From Hevea brasiliensis (Eukaryota; Streptophyta; Magnoliopsida; Malpighiales; Euphorbiaceae), in NCBI RefSeq assembly GCF_030052815.1, contig NC_079498.1, forward strand, positions 74,758,992 through 74,822,991: a stretch of 64,000 bases of DNA. Reading direction: 5' to 3'. A program made the position numbers and the translations under genes. The notes below the pieces were generated by a model. The model made no database searches. It had not been told where the DNA came from and saw only the letters and a program-made list of their open reading frames with translations. This document shows positions 1 through 12,000 of this stretch, piece by piece. Positions within the stretch are counted from its first letter, which is position 1. Each line of letters opens with the position of its first letter.

Positions 1-2021
1 TGAGGTTACTATTCATGGTACTATTCAAGTAAAAATATTAACTTTCTTATACTTAAAAGGTATGGGAACTTCAACTATACTCACATACCACATTTTGATC
101 ACCAATTTTGTTGATTTTGGTTGTTTTCTCAAAACTTAGGTCTTTTAGGGAAAATTGCAAATTTTCAGTTTTGGTGTCCTGTTCTGTACTGTTCCATTGG
201 TCATATTGCTGATAGAATTTGGCTAAGTTACCTTCATAGAATTTGTTCCTTATTATCTTAACTTTATTTCCCTTTTTAAATCACTCCATTTGGAGTTTTG
301 TACCTCAAGTTATGGCCATTTGAACATGGCTGCCAGATTGGCCTAACCCAGATTTCTGGGCACCAAAACTAGTTCTGGCAGTTTTAAGTCACCAATTTTG
401 GGTGGCTAAATGACTTGGTTAAGTGCATAATTTTTGTTTGTGTTCTTCATTAAAGTTTTAGGTCTATATCTAAGCTTTCCACTGGTAAAATTTCAGGTCA
501 TTTAGACCTTCCTAGCCCAAGTTATGGCCAAATGAACAAACGCTGTTCATTTGGTCATTTTTGTACAGGTCAGATTGCCTAAGTCCGGATTCGGTCAATT
601 TGTTCACTAGGTTTTGGTCACTTTTTGGGCATGATTCCTAAATGAAAAATGTGTCATTTTGTGTCTAGTTTTATTCCCAATTGGCCTCACACCAATTGGG
701 CTTGTAAATTTTCAGTTTTGGTCCCTAAAAGGGACCTTGGTCATGGTGCCTGCATACTGCCCACATCCAATCCGAATCTAAACCTAATTCTAACACTTCC
801 AACACACATCAATTGGTCACAAATGACCATTTTGCATCTCCAACAAAGTCAAACACATCATTTAACAAATTTTCACATTTTTTTCTTCCAAACCGTAGGT
901 GCTAAAACCCTAGCTACACTAGTTGTTACATTTAACCAAATCTAAGCATATCAACATCACCTCCACATTCATACAAGCTTGCCTACACTTTTAATCCAAT
1001 CAAATTCATGCATTATCACAACAAATCCATGATTAATCCTCCAAAGTTGTTTTCATTTCATTTTAAGTTAACTTCTAAGTTCATTCATGCATTTAAACAT
1101 AATAATTCAACTAGAAATTAAAAGTTTAGCTTACTAACCTCACTTTGAATTTTCACATCTTCAAAACTTCTTCCTTTCTTCTTCTTTTTATTGTCAAATT
1201 CTCTATCAAAACTTGAATTCAAGATTTAATGATGGAAGTTTAAATTTCTATGGTGGGATTTAGGGTTTGATCAAGCTCAAAATGAGCTTCCATGGAGTTT
1301 CTAAAGAGAGATGAAGGAAAGAGTGAGGACGGTAAGATTGGAAAGGAAGATGACAATGTTTTTCTTTTAATTTTTGTATATTTATCTTGCTTTTTGACTT
1401 AGTCAATTTCTATTTAATTAATTATTCTTTTATTGCATCATGCATGATGTCATGCATGATGTTACCAATTTCCACTTTTCCTTTTTCTTTTTTTTTTTTC
1501 TATTTATTTTTCCATTAGTTCTTTAATTTAATTCTTGATTTTTAAATATTCTTTTCTTCGATTTTATTTGACAGTTAGGTCAGGAGTCAGCTCTAGGGGT
1601 GAATTGACCAAATTGCCCCTCACCGATTCGACTTGGTTTGCAAATAATTTAATATTTCTTTCGGATCCCTGACCTAATTATTTGATTGGCTTAACAGTTC
1701 TTTTTCATGATTTTCTCTTTTCCACTATGTTCATAATAGTCCTAAGGACTGCAGCGTAATATTTTACAGTTCAAATTTTGAGTTTAAATCGACTTCGCAG
1801 TCCTTCCCGAGAAGGTCACCCATCGCTATGACTCTCGGCTCGTTTAACTTTTTATGTTTTATTTTTCTTATTTATACTTAACTAATTGGCAATTACTAAT
1901 TATTTGTGTTCAGAGCTTATCTAGTTGTCTTAATTGTAGTTCTAATGCCCTCAGTTATCCGGACCAACACCGATCACCGGAATAGTAAAATATACCAGGC
2001 CATGCAAATAGGGGTGTTACA
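1..2021 (-). mobile_element. Partial Tekay-like gypsy LTR, U3-side end
   Basis: Read on the minus strand this LTR begins TGTAACACCCCTATTTGC at 2021 and runs left past the window edge. It closely resembles the complete solo LTR at 52864-56371: same order of segments, same terminal block, same CATGCATG palindromes (near 1436-1470). It has inserted into the pol gene of the gypsy element to its right, interrupting it at the start of RNase H. The right-hand target duplication should be TGGAA (2022-2026); its partner lies outside the window. Small open frames here, such as one at 649-945, lie in LTR sequence and I do not treat them as genes. Confidence 0.85.
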
Positions 2022-3780
2022 TGGAAGCATAGGCGACTACCTTTCCCTCTTGCATCAATACACACCCTAACCCATTATGAGAGGCATCACTATAGATCAC
2101 AAAGTCCTTTCCCAACACTGGCTGTGTTAACACTGGTGCCTCTGTCAACATAGCCTTCAACTTTTCAAAACTGGCCTGAAACTTGTCATTCCAGTCAAAT
2201 TTGACATTCTTGTGTAACAACTTAGTCATTGGAGTAGTTATTAAAGAAAATCCCTTCACAAATCTTCTATAATACCCAGCTAGCCCCAAGAAACTTCTGA
2301 CCTCAGTTGTATTTCTGTGAGGTTTCCATTCCATCACTGCTTCTATTTTTTTGGGATCCACCCTAATCCCATCAGCTGACACTATGTGTCCAAGGAATGC
2401 AATTTCATTTAACCAGAAGTCACACTTGGACAACTTAGCATACAGCTTCTTTTCTCTCAGGGTTTGCAGAACAATCCTCAAATGCTCATCTTGTTCTTCC
2501 ATGGTCATGGAATACACCAAAATATCATCAATAAATACCACTATGAACCGATCTAGGTATGGATGGAAGATACGGTTCATAAGGTCCATGAATGCTGCTG
2601 GTGCATTTGTTAGCCCAAAGGGCATCACCAGGAACTCATAATGCCCATACTGGGTCCTGAATGCAGTCTTTGGCACATCTGCATCCTTCACCCTCAACTG
2701 ATGATACCCTGATCTGAGATCAATTTTGGAAAATACTCCTGCTCCCTTCAACTGATCAAATAGATCATCAATTCTAGGCAACGAATATTTGTTCTTCACT
2801 GTCACTTTATTCAACTGCCGATACTTGATGCATAACCTCAAAGTTCCATCCTTCTTTTTCACAAATAGCACTGGAGCTCTCCATGGTGACACACTGGGGC
2901 ATATGAACACCTTATCCAGTAACTCCTGTAACTGGATTTTCAGTTCCTTCAATTCTATGGGTGCCATCCTATAAGGAGCAATAGAGATTGGTGTTATACC
3001 CGACAGTATCTCAATAGCAAATTCAATTTCTCTTTCTGGTGGCAAGCCAGGCAATTCTTTAGGGAACACATCTGGGAAGTCTCTTACTATGGGTATGTCA
3101 CACAGAATTGGCTTAGCCTACCTAGTATCCACCACATGTGCTAGGTAGGCTTCACAGCCTTTTCTCATCAGTTTTCTTGCAACTGTGGCTAACATGACAT
3201 TGGATAAGAAATCTATTTTTTCCCCCACAACTATGATCTCATTACTCTCAGGAGTTTTCAAGGAAATCCTCTTCAGTTTACAATCAACCATTGCCTGATG
3301 ACGTGACAACTAGTCCATTCCCAAAATTACGTCAAACTCATGTAAAGGTAACTCAATCAGGTCTGCCAAGAATTCATAGCCCTGAATTCTTAACGGGCAA
3401 CCTTTATACACTTTATTCACCACTACACTGTGGCCTAATGGATTAGTGACCAGAATGTCTTGGTCACTCTCCCCTACTAGTATCCCCCTTTCTACGGGTA
3501 GGTTGATGTAGATGTATGAATGAGTGGATCCTGGATCCACTAATGCATGCACAGATGTGTTATAGAGAGAGAACGTACCCCTGATGATGTCCGGGGCATC
3601 TTCCTCCTCCTGAGGTCTTATGGCATAGGCTCTGGCAAATGCTCTGACCTCAGACCTCTTTGTTGGCTCAGATGCAGATCTCTGTGATGGTCCCACTGCC
3701 TCAGATTTGCTAAATTTCCTACCCCTTTGAAGTGTAAGAGTAGGTATGTCTGCTTGTGTTGGAGCAGCTATAGCAATTTT
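2022..3780 (-). pseudogene. Gypsy pol relic: protease, RT and start of RNase H
   Basis: One continuous minus-strand frame encodes an aspartic protease region (3696-3310, with ALVDPGSTHSY and DVILGMD) and a reverse transcriptase (3069-2022). RT motifs are clear: [37 protein letters not shown], the catalytic [11 protein letters not shown], then GHIVS and [11 protein letters not shown]. RNase H begins with [14 protein letters not shown] and stops at VVAYAS, where the LTR insertion supplies a stop. Two further in-frame stops break it: a TAG just after GMD, where these proteins normally have Trp, and another after HVVDTR. A Lys occupies the usual Asp of the CIDYRQLN motif. It would be non-functional even without the truncation. 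Family identity is secure; lineage is inferred. Confidence 0.9.
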
Positions 3781-3859
3781 TCATGGACAGTTCCTTAACT
3801 GATGTTATATTGACCCACACCTTAAGTAGGCACCCGTCACTCTCCAACACTCCCCCTTA

Positions 3860-4466
3860 TGCCACTTTAGGCGATGCGGACATGCAGAAGATGCTGGGGC
3901 TGGTCCCTAGTGGCCCTATCGTTACACTGTCTCTGCCTCAGGTTAATAAATTCGCTTCTTCTCTCTTCCAGGTATACACTACCCACATACTTCTTTTTGA
4001 ACTCTGAGAGGAAGAAGTCCCAGGTTATTAGTTCTTGTTGCACTTCACTAGACACTGTATCCCACCATTGGTAAGCATCATCTTATAGTAGAGATACAGT
4101 AGCTTCTAGGTTTTGCTCTGGAGTGCAGTGGAGTTGCTTTAAAACCCTTCCTGTTCTGTTCAACCAGTTTTCGGCTGCAATAGAATCATCTTCTCTCTTG
4201 CCAAAGAAATCCACTGCTCCAAATTTTCCTAATCTTTCCAGATGTGATTTCTGCTGTGGAGGTCATAGTGGTGGTGGCATTACCCTAGCCATTTGTCAAA
4301 AAAACTCTACCATTTGCTGGAACATGGCCTGTGGAGGCTGAGCAGGCTCTGCTGGAGCTGGTGGAGCAGATGGAGCAGGTTCTCCCCTACCCCCAGTCTT
4401 AGCTGCTGCAGGTGGAGCATGACTCTCCACTTCCTCCTCAACTACTCTCTGTGGTGTGGGGTCCAT
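3860..4466 (-). pseudogene. Gypsy gag relic
   Basis: From an ATG at 4466 the minus strand reads MDPTPQRVVEEEVE, a Pro/Ala-rich stretch (PPAAAKTGGRGEPAPSAPP), then the typical plant gypsy gag core: LERLGKFGAVDFFGK, ENWLNRTGRVLKQL, DDAYQWWDTVSSEV, FKKKYVGSVYLEERRSEF. Three in-frame stops interrupt it (in EFF*QMARV, PPPL*PPQQ and SLL*DDAYQ). After about 3868 the frame is lost, and no CCHC zinc knuckle is visible before the protease region, so that part is deleted or scrambled. The gag role would be nucleocapsid formation; this copy cannot make it. Confidence 0.8.
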
Positions 4467-4576
4467 ATCCTAATCAAAATAACAAAGACAAACAGATCTG
4501 CATTAGTGTCACCTCGACTCTTACAAATACAATGCATGGTATGGACTCGATCTAGGCCCAGAAATGCCTAAACCGT

Positions 4577-4588
4577 GCTCTGATACCA
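4577..4588 (-). other. Primer binding site, initiator tRNA-Met type
   Basis: On the minus strand TGGTATCAGAGC lies five bases inside the LTR end (4594). It is complementary to the 3' end of plant initiator tRNA-Met, the usual primer for chromoviral gypsy elements. It fixes the element's orientation. Confidence 0.9.
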
Positions 4589-4593
4589 CTAAA

Positions 4594-7500
4594 TGTGACA
4601 CCGCTTACCCGTCTACAGTATAGCTGAGTAAGATATGTCACACAGTGTACCTGAACACCCTATTTTATTTCAATCATTTTTATTCTTTCTTAATTTATTT
4701 TTATTCATAGTTATGAAGTACAAATTGTAAAATATAATTCATTTAAGTCATTAATTGAAATTATAAATTTATTTGAGGTTTCGCAAATTTTATAGAAAAT
4801 CTGGCAGAGTACCGGCTAAAAATGGAGAAAACAGTTCTTCAGAACCTGTGAAAAACACTTCCAATAAGTTTTCAATCATTTCCAAACTCCATTTTATCAA
4901 CAAAGTCTCAATATTTCTCAACAATACTTCCATTTCTCATTCATTCATTTCACATGATATTCATATACAAGTCATAAATAAATACTCAATTTTTCATTTA
5001 TAAACACAAATTTCCACTATTTACATTAATACCAAAATATATTACATAAGTCTCAATTATACATGAGAAAATAAAAGTTAATTACAAAATACCAAAATGA
5101 AACCTAGTGTCCTACTAATGCACTGAAGTTGGTGAGGTGACACAGATACTATGCAGAATTATAGATGGCCTCACCTAGTCTGTGGTCTACTGGGCTTTCT
5201 GTCAGTCTCTCCAGAACCTACGCGTGGCAAAAAGCAATGTGCTAAGTAGTAATGCTTAGTGGTACCAATAATAAAATAAAAAGAACTAAAAAGATAATAA
5301 ATATGCAGTGAATGTATTGATGTCTCATGCAGATAAATTTTCGATAATTATTTATAGTCTTATTTATTTTGTACTTGTTATATTCATTATTTTATTAAAT
5401 TTATCAACTTTCATTTTTGGTTGCCAAAGTAACCTATATTGGATGACTGGACTGGATAAACGGGTAAACTGGCACTGGGTATCAAGTACCTCAGGCCGTC
5501 ACACCATCGGTCACATATGTATCTCCCGATGTGCAATAGAATAACTAATAAGCTGTAGTAAACATTGGCCACAAGGCCAAGTATCATCACAGTGTCAGAA
5601 TGGCTAAAATCCATAAAATCACAGAATGGCATAATACCATGTGTAGTACTACTAACTGAACCCTATTGGCATGCCAACCTATCCAAACCAATCTTACTAG
5701 GTGTACTAGGGCATGTTATACTTTTAAATTTTACAATTCTTTAAATTGAAGTTTAAGTGTTACTATCCATTTCATTAGTCAACTAAAATGTTGACTTTTG
5801 CATAGACAATAGGTACATTGGTTCTAATATTCCCAACATACCACATTTTGTATTCTAAAGTTATTGATATTGGTTATCAATACCATTTCAAAGCTTAGTG
5901 TTATTTATTCACAATTTTCAGATTTCAAGCACTAAGTTTACTGTTCCATTGGTCATTTATACAGTAGGAATTTGGCAAAATTGTCTTCATGAAAGTTGTT
6001 CCTTATTGTGTCTAGTTACATTTATTTTTTGGAATCACTCCATTTGGAGTTTTGTAACTCAAGTTATGGCCTAAACACCATAACTGGCCGGATTGTAAAT
6101 TTTCCAAATTTTCTGGACATAACCAAATCTATAGTGTTTTGTACACTGACTGCAGGTTAGTTTTTGAACATGTTATGATCAAAATTTGGGTTTTGTTTCT
6201 TCATGAAAGTTGTAGGTCTATGTCTCATCTATTTGCTGGTAAAATTTCAGGTCAATTGGACTTTTCTAGACTGAGTTATGATGAAATAAATAAACACTAT
6301 TTATTTGGTAATTTTGCCCAGGCACAATGCAAGTCACTTGGATTAAGGCAATTTTTAGGTCAACTTGGTTTTGTTTTATGGATAGGGTTTCTTCACAAAA
6401 GTTGTGCCATTATGTGTCTAGTTTCATACCCAATTGGCCTTGTACCAATTGAACCTCTACAACTCCATTTATAGCTACCCAAACCTACTAGACTCACACC
6501 CAGTCCTACAGGTCACCAAGGGCAACATACCTAATTTCAACTCTAACATCCTTACTCACTTCAATTCCTCCTCACACACATTCAAATGGTCACTAATTGA
6601 CCATTAAAAAATTAACATACTATTACATGAGCAAACCCTAATGTTGTTCAAGTGTCCATATTTTTTTCAAGTTCTTTCATGCATTCCACTTGCATTTCAC
6701 TTATACAAACTTATTCAATCACTCATCTCATACCAAGGGCAGCTCATAACCACTTTGCTATCAAGCAAAATCATCAAACCCTAACCAACCCTAGCTGCCG
6801 AAATTATAAGGGTGCATACACACACATTTTTATGTTGTTTTCTTACATTTCCTACTTATTTTATGCCATTAAACATGAATAAAATCAAAAGTAGTAAGAG
6901 TTTGGACACTAACCACTTGGAGTAGAATTTCAAGCTAACAAAACTTCCTTTTTCCTTCCTCTTCTTGCTGCCTAGTAGTGATTTAAGGTGTGAGGATCAA
7001 TTTTAGTGAAAAGCTTGAGTGGTTTCAAGGTGGTTTGGTGGGTGGTTTCAAGCTTGCCTTAAGCTTTCATGGTGGTTGGGGTGGGAGTAAGGGTTTCGGC
7101 TGCTTTGGTTTGGGGAAGAAAAAGATTGTTTTTTTCTTTTTTTGGTGTTATTTATCTTCTTTTATTACTTAATTTAGTGGCTTTTAAATGTGATTGGTGG
7201 AAAAGGGCTCAATGACATCATGTGATGTCAAAATTGACATTTAATCTCATTTTTTTTTCTTTTATTCTTTACTCATTTTCAATTTAATTTTTAGCAATAT
7301 TTATTCACATTTTGTGTCATGAAAATTATTTACTTAGCTGGATAAGTCGGCCAAAAATCATCTCTGAAGACAAAATGATCAAAATACCCTCCATTTGGCT
7401 TAACAGACCAAAATTGTCTCTACTGATTGAAAATTTTTTCTAAGCATTTTCTTGGCATTCTAATGCTTTAGAAACCTCAATGACCCTTCTCTGGAGTTCG

Positions 7501-7773
7501 AAAAATTATTTTATGAATTTTCTCCTAGGTCTAGGGCTCCTAGTTGCAAGGACCGCAACTTCCCATTGGATTACCCATCGCTAGGGCACCGGCTCATTTA
7601 ACTTGGTTGTATTTTATTTCTAAAATTTTTCCTAAATTTTTCTTATTAATATTTGAGTTAATTATGGTTCCTCACTTTAGTTTAAATATTTTTTCAGACG
7701 TTCTAGTCGTCCGGACTGACACCAATCACCGAAACAGTAGAATGTATGGAATTGCTACAGTGAGGGTGTTACA
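4594..7773 (-). mobile_element. 5' LTR of the truncated gypsy element
   Basis: A 3180-bp LTR that runs from TGTAACACCCTCACTG (minus strand, starting at 7773) to GGTGTCACA at 4594, next to the PBS. It belongs to the same broad family as the tandem array: both share the GTGTAGCCGAG-like block near the gag-side end, the GGCT...AGCC micropalindromes, the CCAATTGG inverted repeat (6430-6451) and the TGACATCA palindrome. Sequence right of 7773 is a different, older LTR. Confidence 0.85.
7156..7230 (-). promoter_or_regulatory. Putative LTR promoter: palindrome, CCAAT box, TATA-like
   Basis: In element orientation the order is the palindrome TGACATCACATGATGTCA (7230-7213), a CCACCAATCA box (about 7200-7191), then AAGTAATAAAAGAAG (about 7170-7156) as a TATA-like element followed by a pyrimidine-rich run. 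The same order recurs in several other LTRs here. TGACATCA resembles a bZIP target. Promoter function is inferred only from order and conservation. Confidence 0.5.
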
Positions 7774-8079
7774 CACTGTCTACATATTATACAAATTAAT
7801 TACATCACAAACTTACTCAATGAAATTTCTTAATTTGAATTACAATATAAGAAATAATTAAAACATAGAAAATACATTATATGCTTAATGTGAGCCCTAT
7901 CTACATGCATTGCTGAAGAGGTGACAACTTTGAACTCTTTTGACACTTTTGTAGATCTGGACTCCAAAAATCTCAGACAATTGTCTACTGGATTTACCTT
8001 CAGTACCTACGCGAGGAAACAATTCATCGCACTAAGCATTTCTGCTTAGTGGTGCAATAATGCAACAATGAAATAATAT
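7774..8079 (-). mobile_element. Old gypsy LTR, fragment 1
   Basis: This segment matches the inner part of the array LTRs: the ATGTGAGCCCTATCTACATG block, the CTACGCGAGGAAAC-like stretch and the GCTTAGTGGTGCAATAAT stretch. It ends in AATAT at 8079, where the tandem array begins, and resumes after the array at 34060 (ATACAAATAAAG then AATTTGGATACTC), as in an uninterrupted LTR. Its gag-side end was displaced by the gypsy element at 7773. Confidence 0.8.
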
Positions 8080-9119
8080 TGTAAGACCCCTTACTCATCT
8101 ATAGTGTAGCCGAGCAAGACATGTCACACTCGGTGCCGGAACATCCTATCTTATCTTACTTTATTCTTTTAATAATTTGTTCTCGTTATATTTTAATATC
8201 AACTATTTTCTTAAGGAGAAACCGACGGAGTTTCTCGTATTTCTATTACCATTTGGCGTATTTCACTATTTACCTGCTTGAAATTTTCAATAATATTTTA
8301 CAATGAAAATATCATTCATACTCATCATAGTCATCTCATATTCCATTCTTGCAATTCACATACTTATTTGTACAAATTCATTCATGCTTATTACATGTAT
8401 CAAAATTCTCAATTTCATTAGTTTACATAATTTGCAAACTAATTGCATAAATTCATAATTTTCATCAGGTGCATATTACATACAATTTCCTAATTTTCAT
8501 TACAACATAATAAATAATTATAATTACATAATATGACTAATGTAAGCCCTATCTACATGCATTGCTGAAGAGGTGGCAACCTTAAGCACTTCTGACACTT
8601 CTGCAGATCTAGACTCCAAAAATCTTAGTTTAATATTCGCTGGGCTTTACCTTTAGTACCTGCACGAGGAAACAAATCCATCGCGCTAAGCATTGCTACT
8701 TAGTGGTGCAATAATATAACAAAAAAATAATATAGAATAAAAAAAAAATGGATCAAAATTTGGATACTCTAGAATTTAATCTAATTTCATATAATACTTT
8801 TAGTATTAACTATCCTTTGTTCTAATTTATTCCTCTTCAGAAGCGCTCAATTCTTTCATAATAATTAAATTGTAATATCGTTCCAATTCATTTCAGTTCT
8901 TTCTGCTAAATAACTAATCTAATTTATTTTAAATATTCTTACTCATTTATTTAATTGCTAATATTTTCAGTTGCTAATATTTTTAACTTATTTCAATAAA
9001 TTTCACTGCCCAAGTAGCCTATAACAGGCTGACTAAACTGGATAACGGGTTGTTGGCACTAGGCACCGTGGTGCCTTGGGCCGTCATACCATAAGACACA
9101 AAACGTCAACCACGTATGC

Positions 9120-9243
9120 AATCAGTAAGGCTAAAAAGCCATGATAACACATAAGTATGGCTAAAAGCCATGATAACATATAATCGGGCATAAAAGCCAT
9201 GAGTGTGGGCATAAATCCATGAATACAGGCATAAAGCCTTTCG
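9120..9243. repeat. GGCT...AGCC micropalindrome cluster
   Basis: Four to six short units such as GGCTAAAAAGCC, GGCTAAAAGCC and GGCATAAAGCC alternate with ATGATAACA or ATGAAT spacers. Equivalent clusters occupy the same place in every LTR of the window, for example 22970-23085, 39500-39590, 49800-49895 and 5535-5640. Confidence 0.7.
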
Positions 9244-10621
9244 TAGTACTGCTAAAACAATACCCTATTGGCATGCCAATCTTGTTAGTAGTATGCCCTA
9301 GAGCATATCATTTAGTATGTATCTTGTACATATTTTTATTAATAAAAGGCATTTCCACTTTTCCGTTTACATAATATATTTATGTGTAATAGAAAAGGTC
9401 CATTGATATTTTGTTAGAAATATTATTCTTAAGTTGTTAAGAATATGAGTGACAATATTTCTAGCACAAAGTATCATAAATAGGTTCACAATCGAGGATA
9501 CTTCATAATAAGGACATGACTTATCCAGAAAGATTGTATTCATGTTTGTTCCCAAGTTATTTATATGAGATATAAATAAGATGGAATGGTGAGTCTCATG
9601 CCATATAATAAACATGATAGGCACTTATAAATGATAAGTAGGTCGAACCAGTGACACTTATGACAAGCACATGGAGTTTACTCTTGTCAATGTTTTGTCA
9701 TAAATCATATCAGTGCATATAATCTTTAGACCTGAGATAGCATATTTATCTTGTATATAGGTAGTTTGAGTTTGATACTGCTTTCATACTTGTACTATGT
9801 ATGGGTATATGGGCATTTGTTGGCTCCTACTAGTTATATATGGAGGTAGGTGTTGATCAAGATGGAATCTGTTCCTCTAAGTAAATAGAGATAAAATCCT
9901 ATGTTCATTTAATTGTTCTTGATGTTTCAAGTTCCTGGCCAGGACAGATAGATTTATTCGAGAAAAGAGTTTCGATGAGAAAATCTTTTAATCAAGAACT
10001 GGAATTAAAAGAGAACATAATATTCATAGCAAATGGAGTTTGACATAAACCATGACTCGGCTTGAGTTGGGATTTTGTAACAGAGAGATTCTAGTGCATG
10101 GTAACATATGATTATAGGTTCATTTAAGGTAAACCTTATTACTAATTGGGTGGCCATGGCATGCTATGCTAGGTGTTAACCATGGTCTATGAGGTTCATA
10201 AAATGATTTAGAGAAATCATTTATGGTAAGAAAGAGTTCGATGATATTAAGAGTTGATATCATGTCTCATTGCCAATTAGTGATGAGCCTAGTAAGTCAC
10301 ACACATACACAAGTTATCACCTATTTAAATATGATTTAATTAATTAATTAAAGAGTTTAATTGATTAATTAAATAGATTTGGTTTGCAATTAAATTGCAA
10401 AGTCCCTAGCATGACTTGAAACCAAATCTAGATTATTGGATGTGTAGTATAAATTAAATTTATATTTAAAGTGTTTAAATATGAATTTAATTGATGAGAA
10501 ATTAATTAATAGAGATTAATTAATTAATTTATATTTGATATAAATTAATTAGAAGAAGAAAATAATTATTTTGGGTTAAGACCTCAAAATTAAGACACGA
10601 GCATTTTTGGTCATTTCACGA

Positions 10622-10660
10622 TTGTGACACGTGGCACCATGAGATGGTGACACATGGCAT
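10622..10660. promoter_or_regulatory. G-box pair in copia U3
   Basis: GTGACACGTGGCACC is followed at once by GGTGACACATGGC. CACGTG (10628-10633) is the plant G-box/ABRE core, and the second copy is one base away from it. Both are kept in the 3' LTR (CACGTG at 18080-18085). This could make the element responsive to bZIP or bHLH factors, but function is inference. Confidence 0.45.
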
Positions 10661-10813
10661 AACACATAAGCTTGCCAAATATTTTTTAATCATGTAAGAT
10701 GATTAAAATCAAGATTAAATATAGGTTTGACACTTGGCACAATGTGATTGGGTCACTTAAACCTAGAGCTAATCAAAGGTGATATGTGGCTAGGGTTTAA
10801 TGTGTTAACCTAG

Positions 10814-10822
10814 CTATTTAAG
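10814..10822 (+). promoter_or_regulatory. TATA-like box of the copia LTR
   Basis: CTATTTAAG lies about 190 bp downstream of the G-box pair and about 40 bp upstream of a C/T-rich stretch (CAGCCTCTCCTCTC), a plausible transcription start. The same string sits at 18267-18275 in the 3' LTR. Confidence 0.45.
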
Positions 10823-11384
10823 TGTGGTTATGAAAAGAAAACATAACCAGCAGCCTCTCCTCTCAATTGTCACGCCACTTTGAGCCTCTCCAGCTATTTC
10901 TCTTCATCTCTCATCAATTCAAAGAGATTAGCCATCAATCTCTTGAATTAAGAACACTAGAAATTGTTTCTAGTGTCCTGTTTACATCTCTAATCTCTTA
11001 AAAGGCAGAACTTGAATTTCTAATTAATAGAAAAGGCTTTAGAAGCTGTTCAAGGGCTGCCATAGGTGTTCTTGGTGTGGACAAGCTAGAGGGACAACAT
11101 CTGGTGTCCTGAAGACGAATCTCAAAGCGCGAACACTGCAGCACATCAAGAGGTTAGTGTAATCGTTCTTGATTTAATCTAGGGTTCTAAAATTGATCTG
11201 ATTAATTTTAAAATCTTAAATGGCAAATACAGATCCAAAAACATATTAAAAGAGTTTTAATATGTTGTTTATCATTGAAATCAAATAGATAAAAATAAAT
11301 CTTGCATGGTGCATGTGACCCTAGGTGAAAATTTTTGAATTCAATGGTATAATCTTGTATTTTTCACGCTTCCGTTCCTTCAAT

Positions 11385-11397
11385 TGGTATCAGAGCC
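11385..11397 (+). other. Copia primer binding site, initiator tRNA-Met
   Basis: TGGTATCAGAGCC begins two bases after the 5' LTR end and is complementary to the 3' end of plant initiator tRNA-Met, including the CCA tail. Confidence 0.93.
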
Positions 11398-11649
11398 ACT
11401 ATATTTGCCATTTAGATTGTTGATTATATAATTTAATTGTGTGTTTGATCATGAGATCAAGAGATTCATTGCTGGTTGGATCATGAGATGTGGCGTCACA
11501 CATGGTGAAGCCACCATTGGTGGCGGCAACAATGGTTCCTTAGGTGGTTCAAGGTTTGGCTTTTAATTCTGCAATTGTTATATGATCTAAGGCCTATTCT
11601 TTGACTAATTAAAGTGTTTAATTAGTTGTTTTAATCACACAATTAAATT

Positions 11650-12000
11650 ATGATTCAAATCAGAATTTTAAAAATTGTTTGAATGTGATTCAAATCTGAA
11701 TTTTAAAAGTTGTTTGAATGTGATTCAAATCTGAATTTTTAAAGTTGTTTGAATCATATTTAAATCTGATTTTTTAAAATTGATTCAATAAAATTCAGAT
11801 CTGATTTTTTAAGAAATATTTGAATGTGATTCAAATCTGATTTTTTAAAAAATGTTTGAATGTGATTCAAATCTGAATTTTTGAAGTTGTTTGAATGTGA
11901 TTCAAATCTGAATTTTTAAATTTGTTTGAATGAGATTCAAATCTGAATTTTTAAATTTATTTGAATCATATTCAAATCTGGATTTTTAAGTTGAATATAA
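11650..12000 (+). repeat. Tandem repeats in the copia leader
   Basis: About nine diverged units of roughly 35 bp, each with GATTCAAATCTGAATTTTT and a TTTGAATGT linker, lie in the 1.8-kb leader between PBS and gag. Each unit is partly palindromic (ATTCAAAT...GAATTT). They are non-coding. Confidence 0.85.

Larger units (their letters stand above)
2022..7773 (-). mobile_element. Ty3/gypsy (Tekay/del-like) element, 3'-truncated
   Basis: A minus-strand element read right to left: 5' LTR (4594-7773), PBS for initiator tRNA-Met, gag relic, then protease and reverse transcriptase in one frame, cut off at 2021 by a younger LTR. The remainder of pol (RNase H, integrase) and the 3' LTR would lie left of the window. 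The Tekay/del placement is inferred from the long LTR, the TGTAACACC-type ends, the Met PBS and the wording of RT and gag; no chromodomain is in view. It inserted into an older LTR that continues at 7774. Confidence 0.8.
9283..11382 (+). mobile_element. Copia 5' LTR
   Basis: 2100 bp, beginning TGTTAGTAGTATGCCC and ending CGTTCCTTCA. It matches the 3' LTR (16734-18837) throughout. A minus-strand frame of 85 codons (9367-9624, repeated at 16818-17075) lies wholly within the LTR and I read it as chance. Confidence 0.92.

Noticed and set aside
649..945. A 98-codon frame in the first LTR
   Set aside because: Low-complexity translation inside an LTR; the equivalent region of the sister LTR at 52864-56371 does not keep it.
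8121..8306. A 61-codon plus-strand frame (MSHSVPEHPILS...) found in all four array LTRs (also 21724-21909, 25994-26179, 30306-30491) and in a related form at 39836-40021
   Set aside because: It is antisense to the elements, and most changes between copies alter the amino acid; the fifth copy is frame-shifted. This fits recent shared ancestry, not selection for a protein.
9367..9624. An 85-codon minus-strand frame identical in both copia LTRs
   Set aside because: The LTRs are nearly identical by descent, so identity is expected; there is no recognisable domain.
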